Position numbers and translations under genes: made by a program. This document shows, in pieces, positions 39,008-50,331 of a stretch of 64,000 bases of DNA. The number at the start of each line of letters is the position of its first letter. Within the stretch, counting starts at the first letter, position 1. This DNA is from Nitrosomonas sp. (lineage in GTDB: Bacteria > Pseudomonadota > Gammaproteobacteria > Burkholderiales > Nitrosomonadaceae): positions 516,549 through 580,548 of the forward strand of contig CP091135.1 of NCBI GenBank assembly GCA_021582655.1. Reading direction: 5' to 3'. The notes under the pieces are model-generated. The model was given only the letters and a program-made list of their open reading frames with translations, did no database searches and had not been told where the DNA came from.

Positions 39008-40709
39008 GATTGTTACCCCCTTTAGGACTTCTTATACGCGCAACCGCCGACAAAGCGCCTTGTTTAATTTGTACCCGTTTTGAAAATCCCCAGTAGATCA
39101 AGAGACCGGCCAGAAGCCCGATCAAGGTATAAATCAACGACGTCTGCGCCGCATCATCCAATCCGGATCTTCCGCCCGGTGACCCCAGACTCGCCCAATC
39201 GTCCAGATCCTGCCATTCGGGCAACCTTCTCTCGTAATATTCCTTCGTGAAGTATTTGTTCAAGTCGACACCGAAGTGGCTGACTTTGGGCATGCCGTTT
39301 TCGGTCAGATACGATTTATACACGATCGAACTCATACTGCCACCCTCCGCCATGCCGTTGGTGGTAATACCTTTCTCACGGTGATCATGAATCAACCAAT
39401 CCCCTTCGCCGTAGCTGTGCTTGCCGTCGTTGACGGTTTCCAACTTCAGGTCCAGCCGCTGTGCCGGCGCCATATCGAATACGTCACGCATGATCTGCGC
39501 TACCGGGTTATGCTCCACGCCATCATAATGTGTGATGGTTGCATGATGACCATGGGTATGAATGGCGATCAACTCACCGCCGCTGTTCAGCAAACGCAGC
39601 TTGATTTTTTGATCCGGCTCCACAATGATCAAGGATTCTCGCAACGTGTACGGAAACGACAGTCCGTTCAGCGTGTAATAATCTTCGGTGGAGTCGGTAA
39701 TGTCGTAGCGGCGATTCATATCACGGGCGATCAATCGCGGATCGTTATATTTCTGAGTGATTTCGCCCAATTCCTTATCCATCGCATGATAATGCAGATC
39801 GTATTCCTGATCGTATTGTTCACGCACCGCAACCGAGGGATGGCGCACATGACCGGCGCCGACGTTCAACGTTTGCAGCCAGTTATTCGGTCTGTTTTCT
39901 TCCACGATGATCATGCCGGCCAACCCCATCGCCAAATGCGTATGCGTTTGCACGTGGCAGTGATAAAACATCGTACCCGGCTGGCGCGGTTGAAATTGAT
40001 ACACGCGGCGCTCCCCCGGCATCAATTCCACTTCACTGGTTTGCGGCACCCCGTCCTGCCCGCCATGCTCGTGATGCATGAACGGATGATCCACGCCGTG
40101 CAAGTGGATACTGTGCGGCAAATAGTGTGTATTTTCCAGCACGATCTGCACGATATCACCGACTTCCACGCGTATCACCGGCGATGGCAGCCTCAACAAC
40201 GGATTGGCGCGCACGCTTTCAAAATTCTCGGTCGACATGCCGCTGGTTTTGGGAGCAAATACCCAGGCGCCCGGTTGCACGCCGGGCGCTATGTCGAAAG
40301 TCGGCAAGATGCCGGGAAAATCCGGTGACTTACCGTTCAATTCCATGATTTCCAGTTTGATCGTGATCCGATCAGGATCGCCGTCGCCATCCAAATCATC
40401 GGTTTTGATGATAGCATCGGGTGACAGCCCCGTTTTCATCAACGTATCCATCGAAATGTTGTTTGTTCCCTTGACCGCTGCAGCGATCCAAGCGGGATTA
40501 TCCGGACTGCATACCGACGAAGCTTCGATTTTAACGCCCTCGATTTCCTGGGCTTCCCGCCAGGCTGGAGCAATTTTCGGATCACACATCGGTTCCACGG
40601 TTAACGCAGCGGGATTTACTTTGACCGTCTCAGGCAGTTTCGCGGCAGCATGAACAACCGCCGCCATCGAGCAGAAAACCAGCAAAGTCATAAAAATACG
40701 GATAAGCAT
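39000..40709 (-). CDS. Membrane-anchored multicopper oxidase
   Basis: A 569-residue exported oxidase. It has a signal peptide (about 1-22), then a Ca-loop-like DDLDGDGDPD (104-113). Cupredoxin domain one has PHSIHLHG (His199, 202, 204) and MFYHCHVQTHTHLAMG (His250-Cys251-His252, His256). The last cupredoxin domain has IAIHTHGHH (384-389) and WLIHDHREKG (His441-Asp-His443). A C-terminal helix (about 524-541) anchors it. The type 1 cysteine lies in the first domain only, as in type C two-domain oxidases. Eight His in paired HxH motifs can build the trinuclear site that reduces O2. The substrate is unknown: metal, nitrogen oxide or phenolic. Confidence 0.85.
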   Translation of the reverse strand: MLIRIFMTLLVFCSMAAVVHAAAKLPETVKVNPAALTVEPMCDPKIAPAWREAQEIEGVKIEASSVCSPDNPAWIAAAVKGTNNISMDTLMKTGLSPDAIIKTDDLDGDGDPDRITIKLEIMELNGKSPDFPGILPTFDIAPGVQPGAWVFAPKTSGMSTENFESVRANPLLRLPSPVIRVEVGDIVQIVLENTHYLPHSIHLHGVDHPFMHHEHGGQDGVPQTSEVELMPGERRVYQFQPRQPGTMFYHCHVQTHTHLAMGLAGMIIVEENRPNNWLQTLNVGAGHVRHPSVAVREQYDQEYDLHYHAMDKELGEITQKYNDPRLIARDMNRRYDITDSTEDYYTLNGLSFPYTLRESLIIVEPDQKIKLRLLNSGGELIAIHTHGHHATITHYDGVEHNPVAQIMRDVFDMAPAQRLDLKLETVNDGKHSYGEGDWLIHDHREKGITTNGMAEGGSMSSIVYKSYLTENGMPKVSHFGVDLNKYFTKEYYERRLPEWQDLDDWASLGSPGGRSGLDDAAQTSLIYTLIGLLAGLLIYWGFSKRVQIKQGALSAVARIRSPKGGNNHD

Positions 40710-40972
40710 ATCAACGCACCTTTAAAATTTAACGAAGAATTAAATAAATTCGATTGAACAGATCGGTTCGATCTTTATCAGCAATCACAGATTGGACAGT
40801 CAGTTTCGCCAGATTTGACAGATCTCTAAATAAAAATACTCAACTGTATTTCTGCGGGCAGGTAAAATGATGAGAGATTCTTATAACCCATTTATGCAAT
40901 ACTTCAACATTATCAGCCAACTTATCAACAGATCGATTATACAGAATCCTACAGTGTTTTTGTGGTTTTTCA

Positions 40973-42169
40973 ATGCCCGAAGCATTTCCGAATACAACTA
41001 AAGCAGCACCTTTGCGCGTGATCATCGTTAACATTTTATTGAAGTTCGGCATTGTCATTTTTTTATTATCCGCATGCGCGGATAAACCGACAGCGCAACC
41101 TGCGCAGTCGGCGAATCAGGCGATCGCTGTCACTTATCTGACGGCGGAATCCGTCATGATGCCGGCGGGTCTGGAAACTATCGCACAAACCATAGGCGCC
41201 AAGGAAATCGAAATTCGCCCGCGCATCAGCGGAATAATCCTTAAGCGGCTTTATCGGGAAGGAACGGCAATCGATGCCGGCCAAACATTATTCCAAATTG
41301 ATCCGGAACCGTTTCAACATGCGCTGGCCGAAGCGAAAGCCACCATGCGCGAACAGCAAGTCCGGGTATTACGCGCCGAGACCGAAGAAAATCGTCAGCG
41401 GCAACTGCTGGCGGATAACTTTGTCAGTCAGCGTGCATATGACATCGCCCGTGCCGACTTAGCCGCGGCAGAGGCCGGCTTGCAGGCGGCAACCGCCAGA
41501 GTCCGGCAAGCCGAGCTCAATCTTTCCTATACAACTGTTAAAGCGCCATTCAGCGGCGTCACGGGACATGCGCATTTTTCCGAAGGGTCATTGGTTTCCG
41601 CCAACAGCACGGTGCTAACAACATTAGTGCAACCATCACCGATTTGGGCGCAATTCAGCTTCTCAAACAATGAATTGGCGCTCGTTGGCGGACGCCTGAC
41701 GGAAAGCAACGTACATAGCGTGATCATGATTCTGCCCGACGGTTCGGAGTATCAACAACCCGGGGCCATCAATTTCGCCGCAAGCCAGATCGACACCCAG
41801 CTCGGCACCCAGCAATTGCGCGCCACGTTTGACAATACCGAACATCGGGTACTACCCGGCCAGTTCATTCGCATCCGCATCACCGCCGGCGCCATGAGAC
41901 CGGTATTCCTGGTACCGCAATCGGCGATACTAACCTCCGAATTCGGCCGGTATGTCTATCTCATCAGCACCGACAACACCGTAATGCAACGTCATGTCAG
42001 TGTAGGCAATTGGCTTGGGGTGCATTGGGAAATTCTGGACGGTTTGACGGCGGGCGATAAGGTAATCATCGACAATATCATCAAGCTGGCGCCAGGCAAG
42101 GCAGTCGCACCGCAATCCCAGCAAGCCGCACCGGCAACACAAACAAACCCGCCGCAGGAAAAACCCTAG
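40973..42169 (+). CDS. RND efflux periplasmic adaptor lipoprotein
   Basis: Membrane-fusion protein of 398 residues (AcrA/MexE family) that links an RND pump to an outer-membrane channel. The N-terminus has lipobox LLSAC (about residue 35). Lipoyl halves follow (EIEIRPRISGIILKRLYREG and TTVKAPFSGVTGHAHFSEG) flanking a coiled-coil hairpin (about 115-180), then a beta-barrel, with a Pro/Gln-rich C-terminal tail. Its stop is 11 bp before the pump gene. No outer-membrane factor or regulator gene is adjacent; it is divergent from the copper oxidase pair. Confidence 0.93.
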   Translation: MPEAFPNTTKAAPLRVIIVNILLKFGIVIFLLSACADKPTAQPAQSANQAIAVTYLTAESVMMPAGLETIAQTIGAKEIEIRPRISGIILKRLYREGTAIDAGQTLFQIDPEPFQHALAEAKATMREQQVRVLRAETEENRQRQLLADNFVSQRAYDIARADLAAAEAGLQAATARVRQAELNLSYTTVKAPFSGVTGHAHFSEGSLVSANSTVLTTLVQPSPIWAQFSFSNNELALVGGRLTESNVHSVIMILPDGSEYQQPGAINFAASQIDTQLGTQQLRATFDNTEHRVLPGQFIRIRITAGAMRPVFLVPQSAILTSEFGRYVYLISTDNTVMQRHVSVGNWLGVHWEILDGLTAGDKVIIDNIIKLAPGKAVAPQSQQAAPATQTNPPQEKP

Positions 42170-42179
42170 CATACCGGCG

Positions 42180-45100
42180 ATGGTTAATTTTTTTATCGTC
42201 CGTCCCATTTTCGCTTCGGTTTTATCGATCATCATCGTCCTGGCCGGCTTGGCCGCGGCATGGCAGCTCCCTGTCGAGCAATATCCGCAGGTCACGCCAC
42301 CGACGGTGATCGTGACCGCGACCTATCCGGGCGCCAGCGCTGAAACACTGATCAAGACAGTAGCCTCACCGATCGAGGAAAAACTCAGCGCAATCGAAGG
42401 ATTGCTATATTTCAATTCGAGCGCAGACTCAAGCGGCCGTCTGGCGATCACCGTCACTTTCGAAATCGGCACCGATATCGACCGCGCCACATTCAATGTC
42501 AGTAACGAAATCAACACTGCCATGGCGCGCCTGCCGGACGAAGTGCGGCGCAACGGAATTACCGTTCAAAAACGTGCCAACGATTTGCTGCTGGTTTTTT
42601 CGATGATCTCGAAGGATCCAAAGCATTCCACCTTGTTTCTCAGTAACTTCCTCACCCACAACATCCTGGATGAACTCAGACGCACCACGGGCGTCGGGGA
42701 AGCAAGGATCTTCGGCGCACAAGATTATTCCATGCGCATCTGGCTGCATCCCGATCGAATGGCGCAACTGGGTGTCACGGTCGCCGACATCACCAATGCG
42801 ATTCGTACGCAAAACGCACAACCTGCCATTGGTAAAATCGGGCAAGAACCCGCGCTGACCGACCAACAGCTGGTTTATACCGTCACCGCCAAAGGCCGTC
42901 TGCTGGAACCCGAGCAATTCGAAGACATCATTTTGCGAGCCGACGGACCGCGCGGCGCGCTGTTTCTAAAGGATGTCGCACGCGTCGAACTCGGTGCACA
43001 GGACTATTCCATGCGCACTTTGTTAAACGGACAACCCGGCCTGGGCATCGGCATTTTTCTACGCAGCGGCGCCAATGCATTGGAAACCGCAGCTGCCGCC
43101 AAAACGCGCATGCAGGAACTCTCACAAATTTTTCCTGAAGGTATGGAATATGTCATTTCTTATGACACCAGCGTCTTCGTCAAGGAATCGATCTGGAAAG
43201 TAGTGCAAACGCTCGGTGAAGCAATGATACTGGTAGTGCTGGTGGTGTATTTGTTTTTACAAAGCTGGCGCGCCACCTTGATCCCGATCATCGCGATTCC
43301 GATCTCGCTGATCGGCACTTTTGCCGGGCTATGGCTGCTCGGTTATTCGATCAACACCTTGACGCTGTTTGCCATGGTATTGTCGATCGGCATCGTGGTC
43401 GACGATGCAATCGTAGTGCTGGAAAATATCGAACGCCTGATGGTCCAGGAACGGCTATCCCCGGTCGAAGCAGCCATCAAGGCAATGCAACAAGTATCCA
43501 GCGCGGTGATCGCCATGACCATGGTACTGGCCGCGGTTTTCATTCCTGTCGCTTTTTTGGGTGGAATCGCAGGCGCGCTCTATCAGCAATTTGCGGTAAC
43601 GGTCGCTGTCGCCGGTGTCATTTCCGGTATTGTCGCTTTGACACTGACACCAACGCTGTGTGCCGGCCTGTTGCGCCCGGAACACCGGCAATCGGTTTTT
43701 TTCACCTGGTTCAACCGACACTTCGAGCAAGTACGCGGTCTGTATGTCCATACCGTCGGTTTGAGTTTGCGCCATTCGTTCAAAAGTGCAGTCATCTTCC
43801 TACTATTGATCGCGGTGTTGATTTATTTGCTCAAAAACATACCCGACAGCTTCGTACCGCCGGAGGATCAAGGCTATGTCATCGCGGCGGTCATTCTGCC
43901 CGATGGGGCCGCACTGTCAAGAACCATGAAAACCTCGGAGGCGATCCGCACTGCAATTGCCACAGAACCCGCGATTATTTTTCAAGTCGCCATCAACGGA
44001 CTGGATTTTGTCGGCGGCGGCAATAAAACCAATGTCGCCACGATCTTCGTACGCCTGCAGCATTGGTCCGAACGCACGATCTCCGCACCGCAGATTGTCG
44101 AGAAGATATTCGCTGCGGGTGCGCAGCAACCGGACGGCCTGGCGATCGCTTTTAATCCGCCTGCGATCCGCGGATTGGGCAGTACGGGCGGATTCGAATT
44201 GTTCCTGCAAAGCCGCACCGAATCGAATCCGGCACAGTTATCAGCCGTTGTAAACGACTTCATCCAAACACTAAAGCAAGATCCCCGATTCGCCACAGTC
44301 AACACTTTTCTGCGCACCTCGGTACCGCAGTATTTCTTTGAAGTTGATGAGGCTAAGGCAATCGCACAAGGTGTTGCCGTTTCGGATATTTACGCCGCGC
44401 TGCAAAGCACCATGGGATCTTTTTATGTGAATGACTTTAACCGTCATGGACGAACATACCGGGTACAGTTGCAAGCGGATGCGGCTTATCGCATGAAAGC
44501 CGAGGATCTTGGCAAGGTGTACGTACGATCGCAAACCGGCATGATGATTCCGTTAGCGGTGATGAGCAAAGTTAAGCCGCTGGTCGGCGCGGAACAACTG
44601 GAACGTTTCAACGGTTTGCTTGCGGCTAAAATCATGGGCAGCGGCGCCAGCGGCATCAGCTCAGGCGAAGCCATCGCATTAGTGGAAGAAATCGCCGCCG
44701 CAACATTGCCGGAGGATTATCAAATTGCATGGACAGGAGCCGCATTCCAGGAAAAGAAAATGGGATCCGCAGCCATCTTCGCAGTCAGTCTGGCGATCGT
44801 GATGGTCTTCTTGATTCTTGCCGCACAATTCGAAACCTGGGCGTTGCCGCTGGCAGTCATTATGGCAATTCCTTTCGCCATGGTTGGCGCATTGGCGGCC
44901 ATTTTACTGCGCGGTATGCCCAACGATGTCTATTTTCAAATCGGCATGGTCACGTTGATCGGATTAACCGCCAAGAATGCGATTTTATTGGTGGAATTCG
45001 CCAACCAGAAAATGCGGCAAGGCATCGATGCCACACACGCCGCCATGCAATCCGCGCAGTTGCGCTTCAGACCTATCGTAATGACGTCGATGGCGTTTAT

Positions 45101-45335
45101 CCTGGGTGTCGTTCCTCTGGTATTTGCAACCGGACCGGGTGCCGCCGCCAGACAATCGATGGGCACAGGAGTGTTCGGCGGCATGATTATGGCAACGGTG
45201 ATCGCAACGATCTTCGTCCCATTGTTTTTCTCCTGGTTTGTGCGTAACAACGCGCCCTATCCGCCGGGTGCAGAAACCGCTGCACCGCCACCGGTAACGA
45301 TATCCTATCGTCGGATCAAACGCCCGCCGGTGTAA
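42180..45335 (+). CDS. RND efflux inner-membrane transporter (HAE1, AcrB/MexF type)
   Basis: Proton-driven trimeric drug pump of 1051 residues. It starts [20 protein letters not shown] and has the typical [11 protein letters not shown] porter segment. The transmembrane proton-relay helix ([20 protein letters not shown]) carries the Asp-Asp pair expected near residue 407, and the HAE1 signature [20 protein letters not shown] lies in the second half. Twelve helices and two large periplasmic loops fit the family. The substrate cannot be predicted; lack of Met-rich or heavy-metal (CusA) motifs argues for organic compounds. Second gene of a two-gene operon. Confidence 0.95.
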   Translation: MVNFFIVRPIFASVLSIIIVLAGLAAAWQLPVEQYPQVTPPTVIVTATYPGASAETLIKTVASPIEEKLSAIEGLLYFNSSADSSGRLAITVTFEIGTDIDRATFNVSNEINTAMARLPDEVRRNGITVQKRANDLLLVFSMISKDPKHSTLFLSNFLTHNILDELRRTTGVGEARIFGAQDYSMRIWLHPDRMAQLGVTVADITNAIRTQNAQPAIGKIGQEPALTDQQLVYTVTAKGRLLEPEQFEDIILRADGPRGALFLKDVARVELGAQDYSMRTLLNGQPGLGIGIFLRSGANALETAAAAKTRMQELSQIFPEGMEYVISYDTSVFVKESIWKVVQTLGEAMILVVLVVYLFLQSWRATLIPIIAIPISLIGTFAGLWLLGYSINTLTLFAMVLSIGIVVDDAIVVLENIERLMVQERLSPVEAAIKAMQQVSSAVIAMTMVLAAVFIPVAFLGGIAGALYQQFAVTVAVAGVISGIVALTLTPTLCAGLLRPEHRQSVFFTWFNRHFEQVRGLYVHTVGLSLRHSFKSAVIFLLLIAVLIYLLKNIPDSFVPPEDQGYVIAAVILPDGAALSRTMKTSEAIRTAIATEPAIIFQVAINGLDFVGGGNKTNVATIFVRLQHWSERTISAPQIVEKIFAAGAQQPDGLAIAFNPPAIRGLGSTGGFELFLQSRTESNPAQLSAVVNDFIQTLKQDPRFATVNTFLRTSVPQYFFEVDEAKAIAQGVAVSDIYAALQSTMGSFYVNDFNRHGRTYRVQLQADAAYRMKAEDLGKVYVRSQTGMMIPLAVMSKVKPLVGAEQLERFNGLLAAKIMGSGASGISSGEAIALVEEIAAATLPEDYQIAWTGAAFQEKKMGSAAIFAVSLAIVMVFLILAAQFETWALPLAVIMAIPFAMVGALAAILLRGMPNDVYFQIGMVTLIGLTAKNAILLVEFANQKMRQGIDATHAAMQSAQLRFRPIVMTSMAFILGVVPLVFATGPGAAARQSMGTGVFGGMIMATVIATIFVPLFFSWFVRNNAPYPPGAETAAPPPVTISYRRIKRPPV

Positions 45336-45354
45336 TTGCGCTACAATCGCAGCC

Positions 45355-47052
45355 ATGGACGAAATCAAGATCACATCACGGCAACCGGCTCAAGTGATGG
45401 CCGGCGGAACCAACATCATCCTGATCGGCATGATGGGTGCGGGTAAAACCACGATCGGAAAAGCGCTGGCGAATTGCCTCGATAAGGAATTTGTCGATTC
45501 GGACCATGAGATACAAAAGCGCACCGGAGTTAAAATTCCCGTGATATTCGAAATCGAGGGCGAAGCCGGGTTTCGCAAACGGGAATCCGAAGCCTTAGCC
45601 GAATTGACCACCAAGCGCAACATCGTTCTCGCAACCGGCGGCGGCGCGGTTCTAAGTCCCGAAAATCGTCAGCTGTTGCGACAAGGCGGCGTGGTTGTTT
45701 ATTTGCGCGCATCGATCGGCGATTTGTACCGCCGCACACGCCACGACAAAAACCGCCCGCTACTGCAAACTCATAATTTATACACCCGGTTGAACGAATT
45801 GCATACCCAGCGGGATGCACTCTACCGCGAAACTGCACATGTCATCATCGATAGCGGAAAACAAGGCGTTCGATTTTTAGTAGAGAAACTCATTCAGCAA
45901 TTGATAGCTTCGAATATCCAGCAAATAACACCGGACTCCCGGCATTACCCTATGAAAACCATTACCGTTGATTTCACCACTTCACCTGATAAACGGAGCT
46001 ATCCGATCCATATCGGCCATGGAATCCTGCAACGCATCGATTTGATTGCATCCTGCCTGCCGCAAAACCGGGTAGCGATCGTCAGCAACACCACCATAGC
46101 ACCGCTTTACCTGGATAAACTGCGCACCGCACTGGCGGAAAAAAACGTGACGTCGATTCCTATCGTTCTCCCTGATGGCGAAGCTTATAAAAATTGGGAA
46201 ACTTTGAAATTGATTTTCGATGCACTGCTGAAAAACCATTGCGAGCGCAAAACCGCGATTCTGGCGCTTGGCGGCGGTGTGGTCGGCGATCTGACCGGAT
46301 TTGCCGCGGCGACTTATTTACGCGGCGTACCCTTCATTCAGATTCCGACCACGCTGCTGGCACAAGTGGATTCTTCGGTAGGCGGTAAAACCGGCATCAA
46401 TCATCCGCTGGGCAAAAACATGATCGGCGCGTTTTATCAACCGCGTATGGTGCTGACCGATAGTGCGACCTTGAATACCTTACCGGACCGGGAGTTGCGC
46501 GCAGGCATCGCGGAAATCATTAAATACGGTTTGATCCGTGATCCGGCGTTTTTTGACTGGCTGGAGCAGAATATGCATCGTTTGCTGGCGCGTGACCCGA
46601 TTACACTGAATGAAGCGATTCAACGCAGTTGCGAAAACAAGGCCGAAATCGTGGCATCCGATGAAAAAGAAAAAGGTGTACGAGCGCTACTGAACTTGGG
46701 ACATACTTTCGGTCATGCAATCGAAAACGGCATGGGCTATGGCGTTTGGCTGCACGGCGAGGCTGTTGCGGCAGGTACCGTGCTGGCAGCCGAATTGTCC
46801 CATCGTATGAAGTTGATCGGCGAAACGGAAATACACCGTATCCGCAAGATTTTCATCCAGGCGGATTTGCCGGTAACCGCACCCAGGATGCCCGTGGAAA
46901 AATATCTCCAACTCATGACACTGGACAAAAAAGTGGAAGCCGGAAAAATACGTTTTATTGTGCTCAATCGTATCGGTGAGGCGGTCATGCGGTCGGATAT
47001 TGCTTCCGATATCCTACACGATACTTTGTTGGCCTGTATGGCGGATGAATAA
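45355..47052 (+). CDS. aroKB: Fused shikimate kinase/3-dehydroquinate synthase (AroK-AroB)
   Basis: One open frame of 565 residues covers two shikimate-pathway enzymes. Residues about 20-185 are AroK: Walker [18 protein letters not shown] (23-39), [11 protein letters not shown], the shikimate-binding FRKRESEAL and GGGAVL, and the lid [11 protein letters not shown]. Residues about 200-560 are Aro[49 protein letters not shown], and [11 protein letters not shown] with Zn ligands. The 15-residue linker carries the AroB-like start MKTITVDF (Met200) but no stop and no ribosome-binding site, so a true fusion is likely. The two genes are adjacent but separate in most proteobacteria. Overlaps dgt by 8 bp. 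Confidence 0.9.
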   Translation: MDEIKITSRQPAQVMAGGTNIILIGMMGAGKTTIGKALANCLDKEFVDSDHEIQKRTGVKIPVIFEIEGEAGFRKRESEALAELTTKRNIVLATGGGAVLSPENRQLLRQGGVVVYLRASIGDLYRRTRHDKNRPLLQTHNLYTRLNELHTQRDALYRETAHVIIDSGKQGVRFLVEKLIQQLIASNIQQITPDSRHYPMKTITVDFTTSPDKRSYPIHIGHGILQRIDLIASCLPQNRVAIVSNTTIAPLYLDKLRTALAEKNVTSIPIVLPDGEAYKNWETLKLIFDALLKNHCERKTAILALGGGVVGDLTGFAAATYLRGVPFIQIPTTLLAQVDSSVGGKTGINHPLGKNMIGAFYQPRMVLTDSATLNTLPDRELRAGIAEIIKYGLIRDPAFFDWLEQNMHRLLARDPITLNEAIQRSCENKAEIVASDEKEKGVRALLNLGHTFGHAIENGMGYGVWLHGEAVAAGTVLAAELSHRMKLIGETEIHRIRKIFIQADLPVTAPRMPVEKYLQLMTLDKKVEAGKIRFIVLNRIGEAVMRSDIASDILHDTLLACMADE

Positions 47053-48166
47053 TCCGGCTGCTTACGCCGTATCCCTGCACAACTCGCGCGGACGCAGGGT
47101 CACCGAGGCGGCTTCTCCCGGACGCAGCGAGTTTCAGCGCGACCGCGACCGCATCATTCACTCGAGTGCATTTCGCCGTCTGGAGTACAAAACCCAGGTA
47201 TTCGTAAATCATGAAGGTGATTTATTCCGCACGCGCCTCACACACAGCCTGGAAGTCGCTCAAATCGGACGATCCATCGCGAGAAATTTGCAGTTGAACG
47301 AAGATTTGGTCGAAGCCATCACGCTGGCACATGATTTAGGACACACCCCGTTCGGTCATGCCGGCCAGGACGCGCTAAACGACTGCATGCACGCGCATGG
47401 AGGTTTTGAGCATAACCTTCAGTCGTTGAGAGTGGTTGACGTACTTGAAGAACGCTACGCCGCCTTCGACGGCCTCAATCTCTGCTTTGAGACGCGTGAA
47501 GGAATTCTGAAGCATGTCGCCAGAAAGAAAGCGGAAACACTGGGCGCAGTTGGCGAACGATTCTTGCGGCGCACACAGCCGTCACTGGAAGCGCAATTAG
47601 CCAATTTCGCCGATGAAATCGCCTACAACAACCACGATATCGATGACGGCGTGCGTTCCGGCTTGATCACCACGGATCAATTGCAATCGGTAATGATTTT
47701 TGCACGGCACTGGCAGCAAGTTAAAACCACACACCCAAAACTCGATGACCGCCGGATGATCTATGAAACGATACGCCATATGATCAATACGCTGGTGACC
47801 GACTTAATCGAACAAAGTGCATGCAGCATCCGGGAAGCGGGTATTGCAACTTTGGCGGATGTCCATGCGGCAGCCCCGCTGATCGGATTCAGTCGGCAAA
47901 TTAAAACGGAACAGCAGGCTTTGAAAAAATTCCTGTTTGATAACATGTACCGGCATTACCGCGTGATGCGCATGAATGCGAAGGCGCGCCATACCATTGA
48001 GCGATTATTTGCCGCGTTTAGTAGCGAAAAGCGATTATTGCCGGTTCAATATCAACGCAAATTCGACACGGAAGGGTATCAGGCAATCGCGGATTACATC
48101 GCCGGCATGACCGACCGTTACGCAATCAAGGAATATCAGCGATTATTCGATATTACCGAGAACTAA
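47045..48166 (+). CDS. dgt: dGTPase-like deoxynucleotide triphosphohydrolase
   Basis: HD-domain triphosphohydrolase that removes PPPi from dNTPs. The ATG at 47045 ([17 protein letters not shown]) overlaps the aroKB stop and gives 373 residues, the size of type 2 Dgt proteins. Metal ligands: His in [19 protein letters not shown], His-Asp in [14 protein letters not shown], and a later Asp in [15 protein letters not shown]. Adjacent aroK-aroB-dgt order is common in proteobacteria. Repeat copy E begins at its TAA stop. Confidence 0.93.
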   Translation: MNNPAAYAVSLHNSRGRRVTEAASPGRSEFQRDRDRIIHSSAFRRLEYKTQVFVNHEGDLFRTRLTHSLEVAQIGRSIARNLQLNEDLVEAITLAHDLGHTPFGHAGQDALNDCMHAHGGFEHNLQSLRVVDVLEERYAAFDGLNLCFETREGILKHVARKKAETLGAVGERFLRRTQPSLEAQLANFADEIAYNNHDIDDGVRSGLITTDQLQSVMIFARHWQQVKTTHPKLDDRRMIYETIRHMINTLVTDLIEQSACSIREAGIATLADVHAAAPLIGFSRQIKTEQQALKKFLFDNMYRHYRVMRMNAKARHTIERLFAAFSSEKRLLPVQYQRKFDTEGYQAIADYIAGMTDRYAIKEYQRLFDITEN

Positions 48167-48310
48167 GGAAATACAGATTATTCGGTGAACCAAATGAAAT
48201 GCGAAGCACACGGAACACGACACCCCACACATATCAATAAGGCAAATGAGGAAGCGAATACGCACAACGAAACAATTCACTCGTGTAGCCAATTAGCAAG
48301 CCGCCCGGAA
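48165..48310 (+). repeat. Dispersed intergenic repeat, copy E
   Basis: About 146 bp starting on the dgt TAA stop codon. Left end AAGGAAATACAGATTATTCGG is followed by GAAGCACACGGAACACGAC, ACATATCAATAAGGCAAATG and ACAATTCACTCGTGTAGCC. The right end (CCAATTAGCAAGCCGCCC) has decayed, so the terminal pairing is weaker than in copies C and D. Confidence 0.7.
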
Positions 48311-48537
48311 ACACCAACACAAGGCTGAAGTAGTCCAAACAACACAGTTTATAAATTACAAATCATCAACTTAATTTATCGTCAACACCACCGCGGCAAT
48401 GCAAATCACCTTCTGACAGCCTACTAAATAAGCGAATGCAAAATTTTGCAGCTAACATTGTTCACCTGGAACAGGTTAAAATAGCAAATTGACAACAGCT
48501 TCCACAAAAAACAATAACATAGAAAAATCAATATTGA
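48311..48537. other. Region upstream of hemE
   Basis: Between repeat E and hemE. It contains a segment (about 48340-48410) resembling 59385-59455 near mdh. TTGACA at 48489 lies 50 bp before hemE without a well-spaced -10. No gene seen. Confidence 0.35.
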
Positions 48538-49611
48538 ATGACAACACTTAAAAACGATACATTCCTACGCGCATTACTCAAGCAATCCGTTGAATACACA
48601 CCGATCTGGCTGATGCGGCAAGCGGGGAGGTATTTGGCGGAATACAACGCAACCCGTGCACGTGCCGGTGATTTCCTTTCTTTGTGCAAAAATCCTGGCT
48701 TCGCCACCGAAGTAACCTTGCAGCCACTGGCGCGTTTTCCGCTGGATGCCGCGATCTTATTCTCGGATATCTTGACCATACCTGATGCAATGGGCTTAGG
48801 GCTATATTTTGCTCAAGGCGAAGGACCGATGTTTAAACACCCGTTGCGCGATGAAAAAGCGATTCGTGCGCTGACGATTCCCGATCCCGGTTTGGAACTG
48901 CGCTATGTAATGGACGCGGTTTCGGAGATCCGAAAAGCACTGGATAACCGGGTCCCGTTGATCGGTTTTTCCGGCAGTCCTTTCACTTTGGCATGCTATA
49001 TGGTCGAAGGCCGCGGTGGAACGGAATTTCGTGAAATCAAGACCATGTTGTACCAACGTCCCGAATTACTGCATCACATCCTGGATATCAATGCGCAGGC
49101 GGTTACTGCTTACCTGAATGCCCAAATTCGGTCGGGTGCGCAGGCAGTGATGATCTTCGATACCTGGGGCGGAGCGTTGTCGCATTCGGCATACCGCGAA
49201 TTTTCATTGCGTTACATCGAACAAATCGTCGCTGGTCTGATACGTGAACACGACGGATTTCGTGTTCCCAACATTGTCTTCACCAAAGGCGGCGGCTTAT
49301 GGCTGGAAGCGATTGCAGCTATCGGATGCGATGCGGTGGGGTTGGATTGGACGATCGACATCGGTGATGCGCGTCGCCGGGTAGGCGATAAAGTCGCCTT
49401 GCAAGGAAATCTTGATCCGTCGGTATTATTCTCATCACCGCAAGTTATCACCGCGGAAGTTGAAAAAATCCTTACCGGCTATGGTACCGGAAGTGGCCAT
49501 GTATTCAACCTCGGGCATGGTATCTCCCAGTACACGCCGCCTGAACATGCCGCGGCATTGGTTGATGCGGTCCATACACTAAGCCGCAAGTTTCATTTGA
49601 ACGATACCTAA
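48538..49611 (+). CDS. hemE: Uroporphyrinogen decarboxylase
   Basis: Decarboxylates uroporphyrinogen III to coproporphyrinogen III in heme synthesis, in demand in cytochrome-rich bacteria. The 357-residue protein has the signature [15 protein letters not shown] (about residues 17-31) with the substrate-binding Arg. Further segments are [14 protein letters not shown] with the key Asp, [16 protein letters not shown], and FDTWGGALS. It ends at VHTLSRKFH. Followed by the two-component genes after 30 bp. Confidence 0.97.
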   Translation: MTTLKNDTFLRALLKQSVEYTPIWLMRQAGRYLAEYNATRARAGDFLSLCKNPGFATEVTLQPLARFPLDAAILFSDILTIPDAMGLGLYFAQGEGPMFKHPLRDEKAIRALTIPDPGLELRYVMDAVSEIRKALDNRVPLIGFSGSPFTLACYMVEGRGGTEFREIKTMLYQRPELLHHILDINAQAVTAYLNAQIRSGAQAVMIFDTWGGALSHSAYREFSLRYIEQIVAGLIREHDGFRVPNIVFTKGGGLWLEAIAAIGCDAVGLDWTIDIGDARRRVGDKVALQGNLDPSVLFSSPQVITAEVEKILTGYGTGSGHVFNLGHGISQYTPPEHAAALVDAVHTLSRKFHLNDT

Positions 49612-49641
49612 CAGGTTTTGAATTGTCATCGTAGGTAATTT

Positions 49642-50331
49642 ATGCACATTCTAATTATTGAAGATGATTTGGCGATCGCGGCCAATTTATATGATTTTCT
49701 CGAATCCCGGGGACATACTGTCGATGCAGCCGCAAATGGTGTCGCCGGACTTCATTTGGCGGTAACGCAGCGTTTTGACGCCATCTTGCTGGATCTGGGC
49801 TTGCCCGGCATGAGCGGCATGACGTTATGCCGGAAACTGCGCCAGGAGTCGCAAATCGACACGCCGATATTGATGTTGACGGCACGTGATACCTTGGAAG
49901 ACAAATTGGCGGGCTTCGAGCACGGCGCCGACGATTATCTGATCAAGCCGTTCGCCTTAAAAGAAGTCGAGGCTCGCTTGCTCGCCATGCATAAACGGCA
50001 TGTCGGCAAAGTCGCCAACCGCGTTCTCGAGTTTGACAAGCTGTCTTTCGATCCCAAAACACTATCGATCCGATTTAACAACAAAACCGTCAAACTCCCT
50101 CCCAAATGCATTCGCCTGCTCGCCTTGATGATGAGTGAGCCGGGGCGGGTATTCAGTCGCGAAGAACTGGAGATGGAAGCCTGGGAGGATGTCCAGGAAA
50201 CCAGCGACACACTGCGCAGCCACATGCATATCCTAAGACGGGCGCTGATGCAAGCCGGCGGTTACGATCCTATTGAAACCGTTCACGGCCTCGGTTATTG
50301 CCTGACAACTCGTGCGCAAGTACCCGATTGA
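49642..50331 (+). CDS. OmpR-family response regulator
   Basis: DNA-binding response regulator, 229 residues. Receiver domain about 1-115: acidic pair Glu7-Asp8-Asp9, phosphorylation site Asp51 in LLDLGLPGMSG, Thr in MLTARD, Lys in YLIKPFALKE. A winged-helix output domain (about 125-225) contains LPPKCIRLLALMMSEPGRVFSREELEMEAW and ends HGLGYCLTT. It overlaps the kinase gene by 20 bp. Target genes are unknown; sbtA-sbtB lie directly downstream, and a role in their control is only a suggestion from proximity. Confidence 0.94.
   Translation: MHILIIEDDLAIAANLYDFLESRGHTVDAAANGVAGLHLAVTQRFDAILLDLGLPGMSGMTLCRKLRQESQIDTPILMLTARDTLEDKLAGFEHGADDYLIKPFALKEVEARLLAMHKRHVGKVANRVLEFDKLSFDPKTLSIRFNNKTVKLPPKCIRLLALMMSEPGRVFSREELEMEAWEDVQETSDTLRSHMHILRRALMQAGGYDPIETVHGLGYCLTTRAQVPD

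Noticed and set aside
40760-40774. AGATCG-GTT-CGATCT hairpin between the copper and RND operons
   Set aside because: A 6-bp stem alone is expected by chance and no second site supports an operator.
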